Assembly (NCBI GenBank): GCA_033032865.1
Contig: JAWHQI010000099.1
Coordinates: forward strand, 3,833,501-3,897,500
Length of the DNA: 64,000 bases
Source of the DNA: Dactylorhiza incarnata
Taxonomy: Eukaryota; Streptophyta; Magnoliopsida; Asparagales; Orchidaceae
Direction of reading: 5' to 3'
Notes under the pieces: generated by a model
Told to the model about the DNA's origin: nothing
Databases searched by the model: none
The model's input: only the letters and a program-made list of their open reading frames with translations
Shown: positions 1-11,368 of the stretch, piece after piece
How positions within the stretch are numbered: the first letter of the stretch is position 1
How the letters are laid out: every line of letters begins with the position of its first letter
Translations under genes and position numbers: made by a program

Positions 1-1249
1 ATTGAGGGTCGCAAGCACCTCTTCGACAAGCACACCACTAACAATTGTTAGGGCGGCACAACACAACCAACAATCCACACCACAAGGCACAGCTCAAAAT
101 AATAAGCAAGAATACTCAAATCACATAGACATAATCAAGTAAAAATGCTAATAATCAAGCACGCTTCATCATAATGTTAGATCTAGTTGCAAATACATCA
201 ATAAAAGGAGAACAAGGCAAGAAATCGACCGAATCCGAAGGCTCGTTGAAGATTCACGGTTGGAATCGCCGGGTTGTCAATCCGCATCCAAGCTCGGTCC
301 GCAACTACGTCCGGGGTAGAGAGAGCTGTCACGACTCTCCAATGGACCCGTCTTCTTCGTGTCACGATCCGGTGGAGGTTGCCAACTTCCTCTTGCTCGA
401 TGGAGATAGCGGCTAGGTCTTCCTTTGGAGCTCTTGGATGAAGGAGGAGGCCGAGAGGAAACTCCGGCTCAAGATAGGCGTGAAGAGCAAGCCCGGAGCA
501 CCTCTATATGGTGGGCGACGGTGGAGGGGCGAAATCGGGCGGAATCGGGCGGAAGACGGCGGCTGGAAGCGAGCGATCTGACCTAAATCGCGAGCAGCGG
601 ATTTTATAGGCGCTGGAATTAAACAGTGCGCACGGTCAGTGGCGCACGACCAGTGGTCGTGCGCACTAGAATCCTGTGATCGTGCGCTCTGCCTGGACAG
701 AACCTGCAAAGACAGAAATTACAAAATAACATGTTCGCACGACCAGTGGCGCACGACCGGTGGTCGTGCGCACTAGCGTCAGTGGTCGTGCGCAATAGAT
801 GAAACAGAACTCAGAAATTTAATGGTCAATGCGCACGAGCAGTGGCGCACGACCGGTGGTCGTGCGCACTGGCGTTGGTGGTCGTGCGCACTGCACCAAA
901 CAGAACTCGTGAAAAAGGCGTTAAGTGCACACGATCAGTGGCGCACGACCAGTGGTCGTGCGCAATAGAACCAGTGATCGTGCGCAGTGTTCCTGTGCAG
1001 AATTGCACCGGGAACACTTGCACGACTCCTATTCCAGCGTACAACCACGAATCCAGCTACTGAAAGTGGCACCTAACAGTGCATGAAAACTACTAATGAA
1101 GATAAACATGAAAACACACCAAAATGGGCCTAAAGGTGCACCTAGCATGGAATATCAAATATAAACAATAACAGGGCTAAAGTGCAGTGAAATGACTAAC
1201 TAAACGGCCCAGATGAGTCCATAAAAGTGTATATGATGAGGACTCATCA
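1..1249 (-). repeat. Element A 3' LTR, truncated by the window edge
   Basis: Colinear copy of 4887-6135. On the minus strand it begins TGATGAGTCC immediately after the polypurine tract. By eye only two bases differ from the right copy (near 97 and near 287). It carries the same TATA box (about 601-609) and four hairpins (642-963) as the 5' LTR. Short ORFs in it (for example 174-416 and 413-709) recur in the other LTR and look non-coding. Confidence 0.92.
642..963. promoter_or_regulatory. Four-hairpin array in U3 of element A (3' LTR copy)
   Basis: Four perfect 10-bp inverted repeats with a 3-nt loop (GCGCACGACC / GGTCGTGCGC) lie at about 642-664, 749-771, 845-867 and 941-963. They are spaced 107, 96 and 96 bp apart, with extra half-sites (GTGCGCA, GTCGTGCG) between them. 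They lie upstream, in minus-strand sense, of the TATA box. Confidence 0.8.
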
Positions 1250-1262
1250 CACCCCCAGACTT
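1250..1262 (-). other. Polypurine tract of element A
   Basis: On the minus strand this reads AAGTCTGGGGGTG and directly abuts the LTR start TGATGAG. This is the expected plus-strand primer position. Element B has the matching tract at 24056 onward. Confidence 0.8.
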
Positions 1263-2979
1263 AACTGTTTGCGCGTCCCGAGCAAACAAATTCTAAGCGA
1301 ACGGGGAAAGAAAAGTAGATGGCTTAAAACTACAATATAGAGTAACATGCGAAGTCGCATGCTCACGTGCATAAGAAAAGTAGTAGAGAAGATTTCTGAT
1401 TATATAAACAGTCTATATATTTCTAAAAGAGTAAAAACATATTACAACTACTCAAAATGGTGAACAACGGTGAATCATTCGGTCGTGCATACGGAGAAAG
1501 TAAACTGAACGCTGAGACGAGCATTGCTCAAGATCGGGATGCGGGAAAAACTCCACTGAAATCCATCAGTGTCGGTGACCATAAGCTTGCCCGGTCACAT
1601 TCTCTCCACGACACTAGATTGGTTCATAGCGTGAGTCAGTAGGACTTTAGGTTAGAGATGGGGCTTGGGTTACGGTGAGGTAAACAATGATAAACAGGAC
1701 GGCTTAAAACACCTAACCCAAATGAGCTTTAAGAATAACTACCCGTGCACCCAAAATCGAATGCAAGTGCACCACACCCCCAGACTTGGACTTTTGCAAC
1801 ATAGGTGTGTGCACCGCCTACTCCCAATACATAATTTTTCTACAAGATTTTCAATAAAACACACCTTTCTTTTTCTCTTTTTCTTTTCATTTTTTTTTTC
1901 TTTTTCTTTAAATCTTCTTTTTCTTGTCTTTTTCTTTCAGCAAATTTTCAATTGAGCATATCCACAGGTTCACATAATAAACACCACAATCAACACCCCC
2001 CAAAATGTAAATGAAACTACAACTAAAGCTCAGATTTGGGTGTGCAACTAGGTTAGGCTTTTAGGCTTTGGCGAGAAAGATGTGGAGCTGAATCAAGAAA
2101 AGGATAGGCACAAAGGGGCTAGCAAGGGTAAACAATAGGCATGAAATAAAAAGTTCAACCGGGCCAAAATAATGGCCTACGTCATTCTCACGCACTAGAA
2201 CTATCCTATGCCAATGCTTCAAGAATCGCTTGGGGCAAGTTCTAGTCACCGAGAAAGATTCTCCTTTCTCACGACTCAAGCAATACGAGTCTAACGATCG
2301 TTTACACACATCCCTATGCTACCGTTTGATTCACACCGGATTCACCATTTGAGTAGAGTAAACAACATTTACACTAATAAGAAAAATATAAAACCATAGC
2401 ATAAAAAGAAATCTACTCTACACAAAATTCTATGCAACCGAGCACTCGACTAGGAGCACTACTAGAGTCAACATTTTACTCTGCTACATAATCCTAAGCC
2501 ATCACCTAGATTTTTCCAAATAAGCAAAAGAATTAAATTCACAACAGGGCGAACAAACAGATGAGTGCGCGCTCAAGTGGGTGAAGTGGTGTGTACTGAT
2601 AAAAATATACTTCTGATATGCAAAAACGTGTACACGTGTAGTGAACACTCGGTACACTCCTCCCCAGACTTAAACTAAACCATATGCGCAAAATGTAGCT
2701 ATGAGATTCAGAATAATGCTAAGGAAAGAGGGTACCCAGTGCTCAGAATTGAGCACACCAGAAGATTGGCGTGTAAACCTGGACTAAGCTGCAGCGTCCG
2801 CCATCCAGAAGAAGTACCTGCAGGGGTCAGCTCCGCAAAACAAAAGAAACAGAAAAAGACAAACTAAAATAAACTACAGCTAACTAAACATGATTAGAAG
2901 AAATAAAAATGCAGGAAAAGTAAGATAACTACTGGGGTTATTGTCATCCCAGCACGACTTATTTGGCATTTGTACAGTT
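1263..2979 (-). other. Element A 3' untranslated internal region
   Basis: No coding potential is recognised over about 1.7 kb between the ORF stop and the polypurine tract. It includes a T-rich tract (about 1859-1935 on the plus strand). The region is clearly homologous to 24070-25760 of element B, which shows that it belongs to the family and is not a later insertion. Confidence 0.7.
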
Positions 2980-4221
2980 CTAGCTAATGGGCCTATGAAA
3001 AGAAAAGTGGACAGGTAACTGTTCTAATATGCGTGTCGGTAGCGGGTACCGATACGGCGAAAGAACAGTCACGCCTCTACCCGAATATAAATAATACCTG
3101 CTTGACACAGGTAGAGGGAAAAGAAAGTAAGAAGAGGAGGAGGCCTGGTCCTCACTCATCTCACAAAACACCTCCTTGCCTAGCAAGGTATCGTCAACAG
3201 GGGGGCAGCAGGAGGCAAAGGCAATGAGTGGGGCTTCCTCTACGGAGGGAGGATCAACCTCCTCACATGAGAGGATGCACTCATCATTGACTTGAGCATC
3301 ATGCTCCAAGTCCTCCTGATGTACCTGTGAAGACTCAACCTGCACAGGCTCAGATGAAGAAGGGGGGTCAGGAAATAAAAAGGAAGAATGACATAAATAA
3401 TCAACAATCGGGGGAGTGGTCCCGGTCTCACTCCCATTAGGTTGGGGAAGTAAAATAATGTTTGCATTGTCATCAATGCTACAAGATTCGGCGGGATCAA
3501 CGGTGGCCAGGCTTAGGATTTGGACTTCCTCCACCGGTGCTGAGGAAAATTCCTCTTCACCTAGAAGGTTGTCCTCCTCCATAGGAATAGGCACAACACT
3601 CAGATCAACCGCCTCCTCCTGCGACACATCATCAACAATGTCGTCTGAGACGAGTGTAGTATGCACAACAGGGAGAGGAATAGTGCTCGGATAAAAGTCG
3701 AGCACCGATTCCTCACAAAGAATCGAATCCACTAGAGGTGGTGGATGCACTGGGAGAATGGGCTCAGCAATGTCGGTGCATAGATCAGCCGCACATCCGG
3801 TGACCGTATCCATGCCATACCCTTCAAAATGTGAAGGTGACAAAGACACATAGCCGGATGTTGAAGGTGTGCCGCCAGAGCTAGGAGTTGGGACGATCCG
3901 AATATCCGGCTCGTCATCCTCATCCAATTGGCGAAGATAAGCAACACAATCCTTCAGGGCATGATCTGTGCCCCGACAAAACTGGCACTGCCTAGCAGGC
4001 TTCTTTGGCACAGCGGGGGCTGGAGCCGAAAAGAAGTATGACGGTAATGGCTCAGCAGAGTAGCCATAAGACTTACGCGCACCATATGGAGTATCAGACG
4101 GAGTCGATGCTCTATATGCTGGGCGAGAGGAATTATGCCTACTATTCTCCGTAGGGCATTCAACACTAGAGTGGGAAGTAGCTCCACACCAACGGCAACG
4201 GAAATTTAGATGTGCCCACAT
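2980..4221 (-). CDS. Double zinc-knuckle acidic protein of element A (413 aa)
   Basis: The only intact ORF of element A, about 200 nt downstream of the primer-binding site. The protein opens with a CCHC knuckle (C9, C12, H17, C22) and has a second (C79, C82, H87, C92). These are the nucleic-acid-binding motifs of retroelement Gag nucleocapsids. No capsid-like retrotransposon gag domain precedes them. The remaining roughly 320 residues are strongly acidic and rich in Ser and Pro, with repeated Asp/Glu clusters. Role inferred: RNA binding or packaging, or a regulatory factor acting in trans for a helper element. The start MWAHLNF is supported because the homologue in B (27895-28779) aligns from the same Met, with a stop at codon 10. 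An uninterrupted frame in a very young copy suggests the protein is used, although recent origin alone could explain it. Confidence 0.78.
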   Translation of the reverse strand: MWAHLNFRCRWCGATSHSSVECPTENSRHNSSRPAYRASTPSDTPYGARKSYGYSAEPLPSYFFSAPAPAVPKKPARQCQFCRGTDHALKDCVAYLRQLDEDDEPDIRIVPTPSSGGTPSTSGYVSLSPSHFEGYGMDTVTGCAADLCTDIAEPILPVHPPPLVDSILCEESVLDFYPSTIPLPVVHTTLVSDDIVDDVSQEEAVDLSVVPIPMEEDNLLGEEEFSSAPVEEVQILSLATVDPAESCSIDDNANIILLPQPNGSETGTTPPIVDYLCHSSFLFPDPPSSSEPVQVESSQVHQEDLEHDAQVNDECILSCEEVDPPSVEEAPLIAFASCCPPVDDTLLGKEVFCEMSEDQASSSSYFLFPLPVSSRYYLYSGRGVTVLSPYRYPLPTRILEQLPVHFSFHRPIS

Positions 4222-4418
4222 AGTGTGAAGATAAAACGATTCAAAAAGACAAACACTATTGTGCGAAATACTACACCTAACAAAAATTTACTAAAGCAAC
4301 CTACTATAAAACAAGAAAAAGGAATAAAACGAACAGAAATAAAATAAGGGATGCAATTTACAAATGGAAGGGCTTCTTTCTCAGATTCTCCCTCTCCAGA
4401 AAACTCACACGACTGTGT

Positions 4419-4436
4419 TCCCCGGCAACGGCGCCA
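4419..4436 (-). other. Primer-binding site, tRNA-Asp type
   Basis: On the minus strand it reads TGGCGCCGTTGCCGGGGA, which matches 18 nt of the complement of the plant tRNA-Asp(GUC) 3' end including CCA. It lies 6 nt from the LTR end. tRNA-Asp priming is known for Athila-type Ty3 elements. Confidence 0.85.
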
Positions 4437-4442
4437 AAAACT

Positions 4443-6135
4443 TGATGGCGCAAATCTCACACACCGCTATAGGCGGTAGCTTGACTGCGACACGAAACGG
4501 CAGTGTACCGATCGTTCAAGTAATAAATGTTGGGAATAAATCCCTGAGTGTCGGTCTCTTGAGGAACACAGTAAGGTGGAGTTAAATGTCGAGGAAGGAC
4601 TTGAGATTGAAGTCCTTAAATCGGATGGATTGCGGGGGAGTTGGGTTGGCTTTTGGAAAACAAAATAAAAGCTAACAACTACTCCTATGCAATGCCGCTA
4701 TGCAAAGCTTCGCTTGGCGGGATGGAAACTAGGCAGGCCTTGAGCGCGCTGCGTCGAAAGGGCGGATGGACGAGTAGGCTAACAGAGTCGAACTATGCAG
4801 GCCTTGAGCGCGCTGCTTCGTTAGGCGAATGGAATACGGGCCGCGATGCCACGCTTTGGTAGGCGGATGGGCGAGTAGGCTTACGGATTGAGGGTCGCAA
4901 GCACCTCTTCGACAAGCACACCACTAACAATTGTTAGGGCGGCACAACACAACCAACAATCCACACCACAAGGCACACCTCAAAATAATAAGCAAGAATA
5001 CTCAAATCACATAGACATAATCAAGTAAAAATGCTAATAATCAAGCACGCTTCATCATAATGTTAGATCTAGTTGCAAATACATCAATAAAAGGAGAACA
5101 AGGCAAGAAATCGACCGAATCCGAAGGCTCGTTGAAGATTCACGGTTGGAATCGCCGGGTTGTCAATCCGCGTCCAAGCTCGGTCCGCAACTACGTCCGG
5201 GGTAGAGAGAGCTGTCACGACTCTCCAATGGACCCGTCTTCTTCGTGTCACGATCCGGTGGAGGTTGCCAACTTCCTCTTGCTCGATGGAGATAGCGGCT
5301 AGGTCTTCCTTTGGAGCTCTTGGATGAAGGAGGAGGCCGAGAGGAAACTCCGGCTCAAGATAGGCGTGAAGAGCAAGCCCGGAGCACCTCTATATGGTGG
5401 GCGACGGTGGAGGGGCGAAATCGGGCGGAATCGGGCGGAAGACGGCGGCTGGAAGCGAGCGATCTGACCTAAATCGCGAGCAGCGGATTTTATAGGCGCT
5501 GGAATTAAACAGTGCGCACGGTCAGTGGCGCACGACCAGTGGTCGTGCGCACTAGAATCCTGTGATCGTGCGCTCTGCCTGGACAGAACCTGCAAAGACA
5601 GAAATTACAAAATAACATGTTCGCACGACCAGTGGCGCACGACCGGTGGTCGTGCGCACTAGCGTCAGTGGTCGTGCGCAATAGATGAAACAGAACTCAG
5701 AAATTTAATGGTCAATGCGCACGAGCAGTGGCGCACGACCGGTGGTCGTGCGCACTGGCGTTGGTGGTCGTGCGCACTGCACCAAACAGAACTCGTGAAA
5801 AAGGCGTTAAGTGCACACGATCAGTGGCGCACGACCAGTGGTCGTGCGCAATAGAACCAGTGATCGTGCGCAGTGTTCCTGTGCAGAATTGCACCGGGAA
5901 CACTTGCACGACTCCTATTCCAGCGTACAACCACGAATCCAGCTACTGAAAGTGGCACCTAACAGTGCATGAAAACTACTAATGAAGATAAACATGAAAA
6001 CACACCAAAATGGGCCTAAAGGTGCACCTAGCATGGAATATCAAATATAAACAATAACAGGGCTAAAGTGCAGTGAAATGACTAACTAAACGGCCCAGAT
6101 GAGTCCATAAAAGTGTATATGATGAGGACTCATCA
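4443..6135 (-). repeat. Element A 5' LTR (1693 bp)
   Basis: On the minus strand it starts TGATGAGTCC at 6135 and ends GCGCCATCA at 4443, giving TG...CA termini next to the primer-binding site. The U3 part holds four hairpins and a TATA box (5487-5849). The downstream part contains two or three degenerate copies of a roughly 80-bp unit around 4728-4880 (shared words such as AGGCAGGCCTTGAGCGCGCT). Confidence 0.92.
5487..5849 (-). promoter_or_regulatory. Element A LTR promoter: TATA box plus four-hairpin array
   Basis: A minus-strand TATA box (CTATAAAAT, 5487-5495) is followed upstream by four perfect 10-bp inverted repeats with 3-nt loops at 5528-5550, 5635-5657, 5731-5753 and 5827-5849. Half-sites fill the gaps. 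The nearest hairpin lies about 33 bp from the TATA box. The position fits a U3 enhancer or a binding array for a dimeric factor. Function is inferred. Confidence 0.72.
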
Positions 6136-8003
6136 CTCTAATGCCGTTCCACCTCCTGAGTGGACAGAATCTCAAAAGAAGCAAAGGAATGTAGATGCCA
6201 AAGCAATGAACATATTGGCACAAACAATGTCTGATGATATATTCCAAAAGGTTGTGGACTGCACCTCAGCCAGGGATATCTGGAACTCCCTCAACAACAT
6301 GGTTGAAGGATCTACAGATGAGAGAAATGACATAAGATCTCATCTCATCTCCCAATATGAGAACTTCAAGAAGGGAAAAACTGAAACATTTGCTGACATG
6401 TACAACAGACTTAGTCTCATCATCAATGAGCTGAAGTCTTTGGATAAAGTGATCTCAATCACTGAAGTTAATGATAAGATTTTAATGTGCTTCTCCAGCA
6501 CATGGGACTCTAGGATCTGGCCAATCAAGGAAGCCAGAAGCCTGAATGAGATCTCTACTGAGACCTTATTGGGCAAATTAAAATCCTATGAGCAGCTTAT
6601 CAAGTCTAGAGAAGCTGAACAATCTACCTCCTCTCCAGCCACCAAGAAGGAGAGAAGCATTGCTTTCCAAGCTACAGAAGAGGAAGACAAAGCTCCAGGA
6701 GAAATGGAGTTTATGATCCTACTAGCCAAAAGGTTCTACAAGATGGCTAGAAAGGACTTCAGAAAGAAGGACTCCAAATCCAAAGAAAAACCAAGGTATG
6801 ACAAATCAAATTCTAAAGAAATTATTTGCTTTGGTTGCAGGAAACCTAGACACATCCTACCTGAGTGTCCAGTAAATAAAAAGAAAAGATAAAGAAGAAA
6901 AGAAGAACTCCAGCAGGCCATCCTCCCACAAACATAAACACAAGGGAAGATGCTTTGTAGCTGAGACATGGAGTGATACAGAGTCAGAGTCATCATCCAG
7001 CTCATCTGAAGATGAAAATGATGCAAAGGAAAAGGATCAATGCTTGATGGCTGTTTATGATTCTTGCAATGATTCAGAACTTGCATCATCATCCAGCTCC
7101 AGTGATGATGAATATGATGAAGATGAAAGAAACTTCTGCATGATGGCTATCAATGCCTCAGGAAGTAATTCAAATGAATCAGAATCTGATAATGACAGTG
7201 ATCAGGTAATCACTACCTTTGACTTTAATTCTAATGATTTCAAAAATGAATTTAAAACTCTTTATTTGGATTTAATTAAATCTGAGAAGGAAATAATTTC
7301 CCTCAGAAATAAGTTGGTTGAAATAAATCAACTAACTGAAGATAATGTCAATCTTAAGAAAGAATTGGATGCCTCCAAAGAACACATTGTTCTCATTGAG
7401 AATAAATTATCTGAGTCTAAAAAGTTTGAAGAATCCCTCAATGGGAGAAGCATCAAACTGATGGACATCACACGCACTGTGAATGCCATACTAAATGGCA
7501 AAGTGGGCTTGGGTGCATCATCAAGTATGCCATATCTTCTTAAGAAAGACATCCTATCTACACCAGTAAAATTCATTTCTACCAAGAGCAAAGAGGCAGT
7601 AGAAGTAGATAAGAACATCTCAAGCAAGGCTGTTAAGAATAAAGGAATTCAAAAGAATTCGTCGAATGGAGCTCGACGAAATCATATGAATTCATCGAAT
7701 GGAGATCGACGAACTCTGAATTCAGACCTCCAGTACAGCTATTCTTCGAACAGCGCTCGACGAAATCACTTCAATTCGTCGAACGACGATCGACGATCTC
7801 AGCCAAGTTCGTCGAACAGAAAATGTACTGGATTTCTGAAGAATTCTCATTCTCAACAAACTAAGAATCCCTTTACTGAGTGGATTATTCCTCCAAGGAG
7901 ATATCTTCTACAAGGCTATAAGGATCAGCCTGAGATTTCTTATATTTCAGATTTTTGTGGTAAGACAAAAGGACCCAAGGTAGTCTGGGTCAAAAACAAC
8001 TAG
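6136..8003 (+). pseudogene. Gag of element C (5'-truncated, frameshifted)
   Basis: The first frame (6136-6892) is a copia gag domain that starts mid-domain at the junction with element A. It ends in a CCHC knuckle at 6827-6868 (Cys, Cys, His, Cys with 2/4/4 spacing). A frame change near 6890 leads into a Ser/Asp/Glu-rich and coiled-coil-like section (to 8003) ending in WVKNN. This section contains four copies of a 23-bp dyad motif (7658-7797) read as SSNGARR-type repeats. Gag normally forms the particle that packages element RNA. With the N-terminus missing and the frame broken, this copy is not functional here. Confidence 0.82.
7658..7797 (+). repeat. Four 23-bp dyad motifs inside the gag-protease linker of C
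   Basis: Units at 7658-7680, 7691-7713, 7742-7764 and 7775-7797 (spacing 33, 51, 33) have the form TTCGTCGA, 7 nt, TCGACGAA with minor changes. The same motif recurs at 11224-11368 and as half-sites in the related LTR of E (22612-22810). Confidence 0.8.
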
Positions 8004-8016
8004 TTTACTTTCTATT

Positions 8017-11000
8017 GTGCAGGTACAAAGCTATCCACACATAAAGGAACATTGGTACTTGGATAGTGGTTGCTCTAAGCATATGACAGGAAACAAGGAC
8101 AACTTAAGTAATTACAAGGCAAAGCTTGGACCCAAAGTGATTTTTGGAGACTCCAACTGTGGACAAACCAAAGGATATGGAAAAATCAAAGTTGGAGCAG
8201 TTACCTTCAAAGAGTTAGCATATATCAAGGGTCTCAAGCATAACCTCATTAGCATAAGCCAGCTATGTGATTAAGGTTATCGAGTAACTTTTAATCATTC
8301 CTTATGTCTTATTACCAATAATTAAAACATCAATGTGTTATCTGGTATTAGACATGGAAATATTTATTTAGTCAATTTTGACTCTGCCAATTCAGACATT
8401 TTTTTATTTAATTCAATGAGCAAAACAAATGAATTATGTCATAAAAGGCTAGGACATATTAACCTTAGAACTATCTCTAAGCTCTCCAAGGACAATCTAG
8501 TAAGAGGATTGTCTTTTGGCTCATACAAGAAGGAAGGACTCTGCAAGGCTTGTCAACTAGGAAAGCAAACCAAGAGTAGTTTTAAATCTTTATCCAAGAG
8601 TGATTCACCTAGGATTCTGTACTTACTGCATTTAGATCTCTTTGGACCCACTGCAATATAGAGCTTAGGAGGGAAGCATTACACTTTAGTTATTGTAGAT
8701 GATTTCTCTAGATTCACTTGGGTGTTCTTTCTTAGGAACAAGTCTGACACCTTTAGTGTTCTAACAGACTTTCTTAGGTCCATCAAGATTTAGTACTCTA
8801 CTCTAGTTGCATTGATCAAAAGTGATCATGGCACTGAGTTTGAATCTCTTCTGATGAGAGAATTTTGTGGAAAAGAAGAGATCAGACAATGTTTCTCTGC
8901 TCCTAGAACTCCTCAACAAAATGGGGTTGCTGAAAGGAAAAATAGAACACAAATTGAATCACCAACTACGTTACTTACTGATGCTCACTTGTCGCTCTCT
9001 TTTTGGGCAGAGGTAGTGAACACATCAAATTATGTGTTGAACAGAAGTATGATACATAAACTTAAGGGTAAAACACCCTATGAATTACTTAAGAATAAAA
9101 AGCCTAAGGTTAACTATTTTAAGGTTTTTGGCTGTAAATGCTATGTGCATAACAATGATAAGAAATATCTAAGGAAATTTGAAGCAAAGTCTACTGAAGG
9201 TATATTCCTTGGATACTCTCTTTCTAGTAAGGCATATAGAGTTTACAACAAATCAACTCTTAAGATAGAAGAGTCCATGCATGTGTCTTTTGATGAAACT
9301 AATATGTTAAATGAGGAGAGGAACACCACCTCTACCAGAGACATTTAGCAGGTACCAGCTCTATGTGAAGAGCTCAATGGATTAAATCTACAGAATGAAG
9401 AGTCTCTACTTCCATCATCTCAAACTATTGAAGACAGTGAAGAAGAAGATATTCCAGAAGATCTTACTGACAATTCAAATCAAGTGACAGCTGAACAAAT
9501 CCCTCAAGAGGTAACTCTTGCTAAACCCATTCCAACTGTTGATCACATCACAGTTAGAGATCATCCAATATCTCAAATTATTGGAGACATCTCAGCAGGT
9601 GTTCAAACAAGACATCAACTCAACCAAAATCAGATGCATACTTGTTTCCTATCACAGATTGAACCTCAATCCATAAAAGATGCAGAACAAGATCCAAACT
9701 GGATTCTTGCAATGCAAGAGGAACTCCATCAATTTGAAAGGAACAAAGTCTGGGATTTAGTTCCAAGACCAAAGGGCCATCCAGTTATTGGCACCAAATG
9801 GGTCTTCAGGAACAAGCTAGATGATCAAGGATTCATAATCAGAAATAAAGCAAGATTGGTAGCCCAAAGATACTCTCAGGAAGAAGGAATTGATTATGAT
9901 CAAACCTTTGCCCCTGTTGCTAGACTTGAAGCTATCAGGATATTTCTTGCCTTTGTTGCTTCCAAGAAATTTAAAGTTTATCAGATGGATGTGAAGAGTG
10001 CATTCTTAAATGGAGATATAAAAGAAGAATTATATGTGGAACAACCACCAGGTTTTATCTCTCTAACTCACTCTTCTTATGTCTTTAAGCTTAATAAATC
10101 TCTCTATGGTCTCAATTAAGCTCCAGAGCATGGTATGAGACCCTAGATAATTTTCTTTTAGAGAACAAATTCTGTAGAGGCAATGTTGATAAAACCTTAT
10201 TTTTCAGGATACATAAAAAATCAAACTTTACTAGTTCAAATATATGTAGATGATATTATATTTGGCTCTACTGATTCAAATTTGTGCAAACGGTTTTCTG
10301 TCCTAATGCAATCCAAATTTGAAATGAGTAGTATGGGTGAGTTATCTTACTTCCTTGGCCTTCAAGTAAAGAAAACTCCTAATGGGATATTCATATCACA
10401 ATCCAAGTATGCTAAGGAATTAGTGAAAAGATTTGGTATGTCTGATTCATCTTCTATGAAAACACCCATGCCCTCCAATGCTGTTGTAGACAATGATGAA
10501 TCAGGGAAACTTGTTGATCAAAAAGTATATAGAGCAATTGTTGGCTCTTTACTTTACTTAATAGTTAGTAGACCAGACATAATGTTTGCTACATGTATTT
10601 GTGCTAGGTTCCAAGTTAACCCCAAAGAATCTCACTTTATTTTATTAAAAAAAATTTGAGATGTATAAAAGGTTGTCCAAATCTAGGACTTTGGTATCCA
10701 ACTGGATCAGAATTTGAATTAACTGGATTCTCAGATTCTGATTATGCTGGATGCAGAGTAGACAGGAACAGTACATCAGGAACTTGCCAGTTCCATGGTG
10801 ATAAGCTTGTGTCTTGGTTTTGTATGAAACAGACATCTGTGTCTACATCAAAAGCTGAAGCAGAATATATTGTTGCTGACAGTTGTTGTTCACAGATTCT
10901 GTGGATACAAAATCAACTTCTAGATTATGGAATCAACTTAAATAAGTCAATCATATTTTGTGAGAATACTAGTACAATATCTATAACACAAAATCCAGTA

Positions 11001-11195
11001 CTCCATAGTAGAACTAAACACATAAAAATTAGGCACCACTTTATCAGAGATAATGTGGATAAAAATAAAATTTGCCTACAATTTATTCCTACTGACTTAC
11101 AAAGGGCTGATATTTTCACCAAACCCTTGGATGAAAAGAAACATATTTCCTTTATAAATCAGCTAGGAATGATATATGGAGATTCAATCAATTAA
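8017..11195 (+). pseudogene. Pol of element C: protease, integrase, RT, RNase H
   Basis: Most of the frame is continuous but broken by several stops. The protease has WYLDSGCSKHMTG (active-site Asp codon at 8062). The pre-integrase zinc region (CHKRLGHIN ... CKACQLGK) follows at about 8440-8570. Integrase catalytic segments SDHGTEFE and QQNGVAERKNR keep the second Asp and the Glu. The RT keeps YVDD at 10243-10254. RNase H (10656-11195) ends with the typical ADIFTKPLD. In-frame stops occur near 8272, 8659, 8791, 9346 and 10117. At least four can be read as CAG or CAA turned into TAG or TAA. A 1-bp loss just after 10117 and another shift near 10190 break the RT, so there is no activity. Confidence 0.88.
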
Positions 11196-11221
11196 AAATT
11201 ATATTTTCTACTTATCCCCTC

Positions 11222-11368
11222 ATTTCGTCGAACGGAGATCGACGAAATCTAGTCGTTCGTCGAACGGAGATCGAAGAAGCCTATTAGCTTCACAGATCGA
11301 CTAAGTTAGCTCGATCGTCGAACTGAGATCGATGAAAATTTACTTTTCGTCGAACACAGTTTGATGAA
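11222..11368 (+). promoter_or_regulatory. Dyad-motif cluster between RNase H and ORF3 of element C
   Basis: The 360-bp spacer after the pol stop contains an intact 23-bp dyad (TTCGTCGA, 7 nt, TCGACGAA) at 11224-11246. Decayed copies follow near 11256, 11315 and 11343. A TATA-like TTTATTAG lies about 25-35 bp further on. A pyrimidine-rich stretch ending in TCTCTTGCAG, which looks like a splice acceptor, sits 6 nt before the ORF3 ATG at 11557. This could be an internal promoter or a splicing signal for the extra ORF. Confidence 0.55.

Larger units (their letters stand above)
1..6135 (-). mobile_element. Element A: non-autonomous Athila-like LTR retrotransposon
   Basis: A direct repeat (1-1249 and 4887-6135) brackets an internal region with a polypurine tract at 1250-1262 and a tRNA-Asp primer-binding site at 4419-4436. 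Together these define a minus-strand LTR retrotransposon. Its 3' LTR runs off the left edge of the window, with about 444 bp missing. The internal region is only 3.2 kb and holds no protease, reverse transcriptase, RNase H or integrase, so the element must be moved in trans. Athila Ty3 elements are known to use tRNA-Asp, and relative B (24056-29290) carries an Athila ORF1-like domain, so an Athila partner is inferred. I count two differences between the LTRs over 1249 bp, which means a very recent insertion. A sits in the gag of copia element C; the right flank is ctcta and the left flank is outside the window. Confidence 0.88.

Noticed and set aside
174..1063. Short ORFs of 72-98 codons repeated at 5060-5949
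   Set aside because: They lie in the two LTR copies of element A, overlap on both strands, and consist of hairpin-motif translations. No family resemblance.
4419..4436. tRNA gene fragments
   Set aside because: These 12-18-nt matches to tRNA 3' ends are primer-binding sites next to LTRs. No cloverleaf or gene body is present here or at 28961, 33855, 35783 and 63008.
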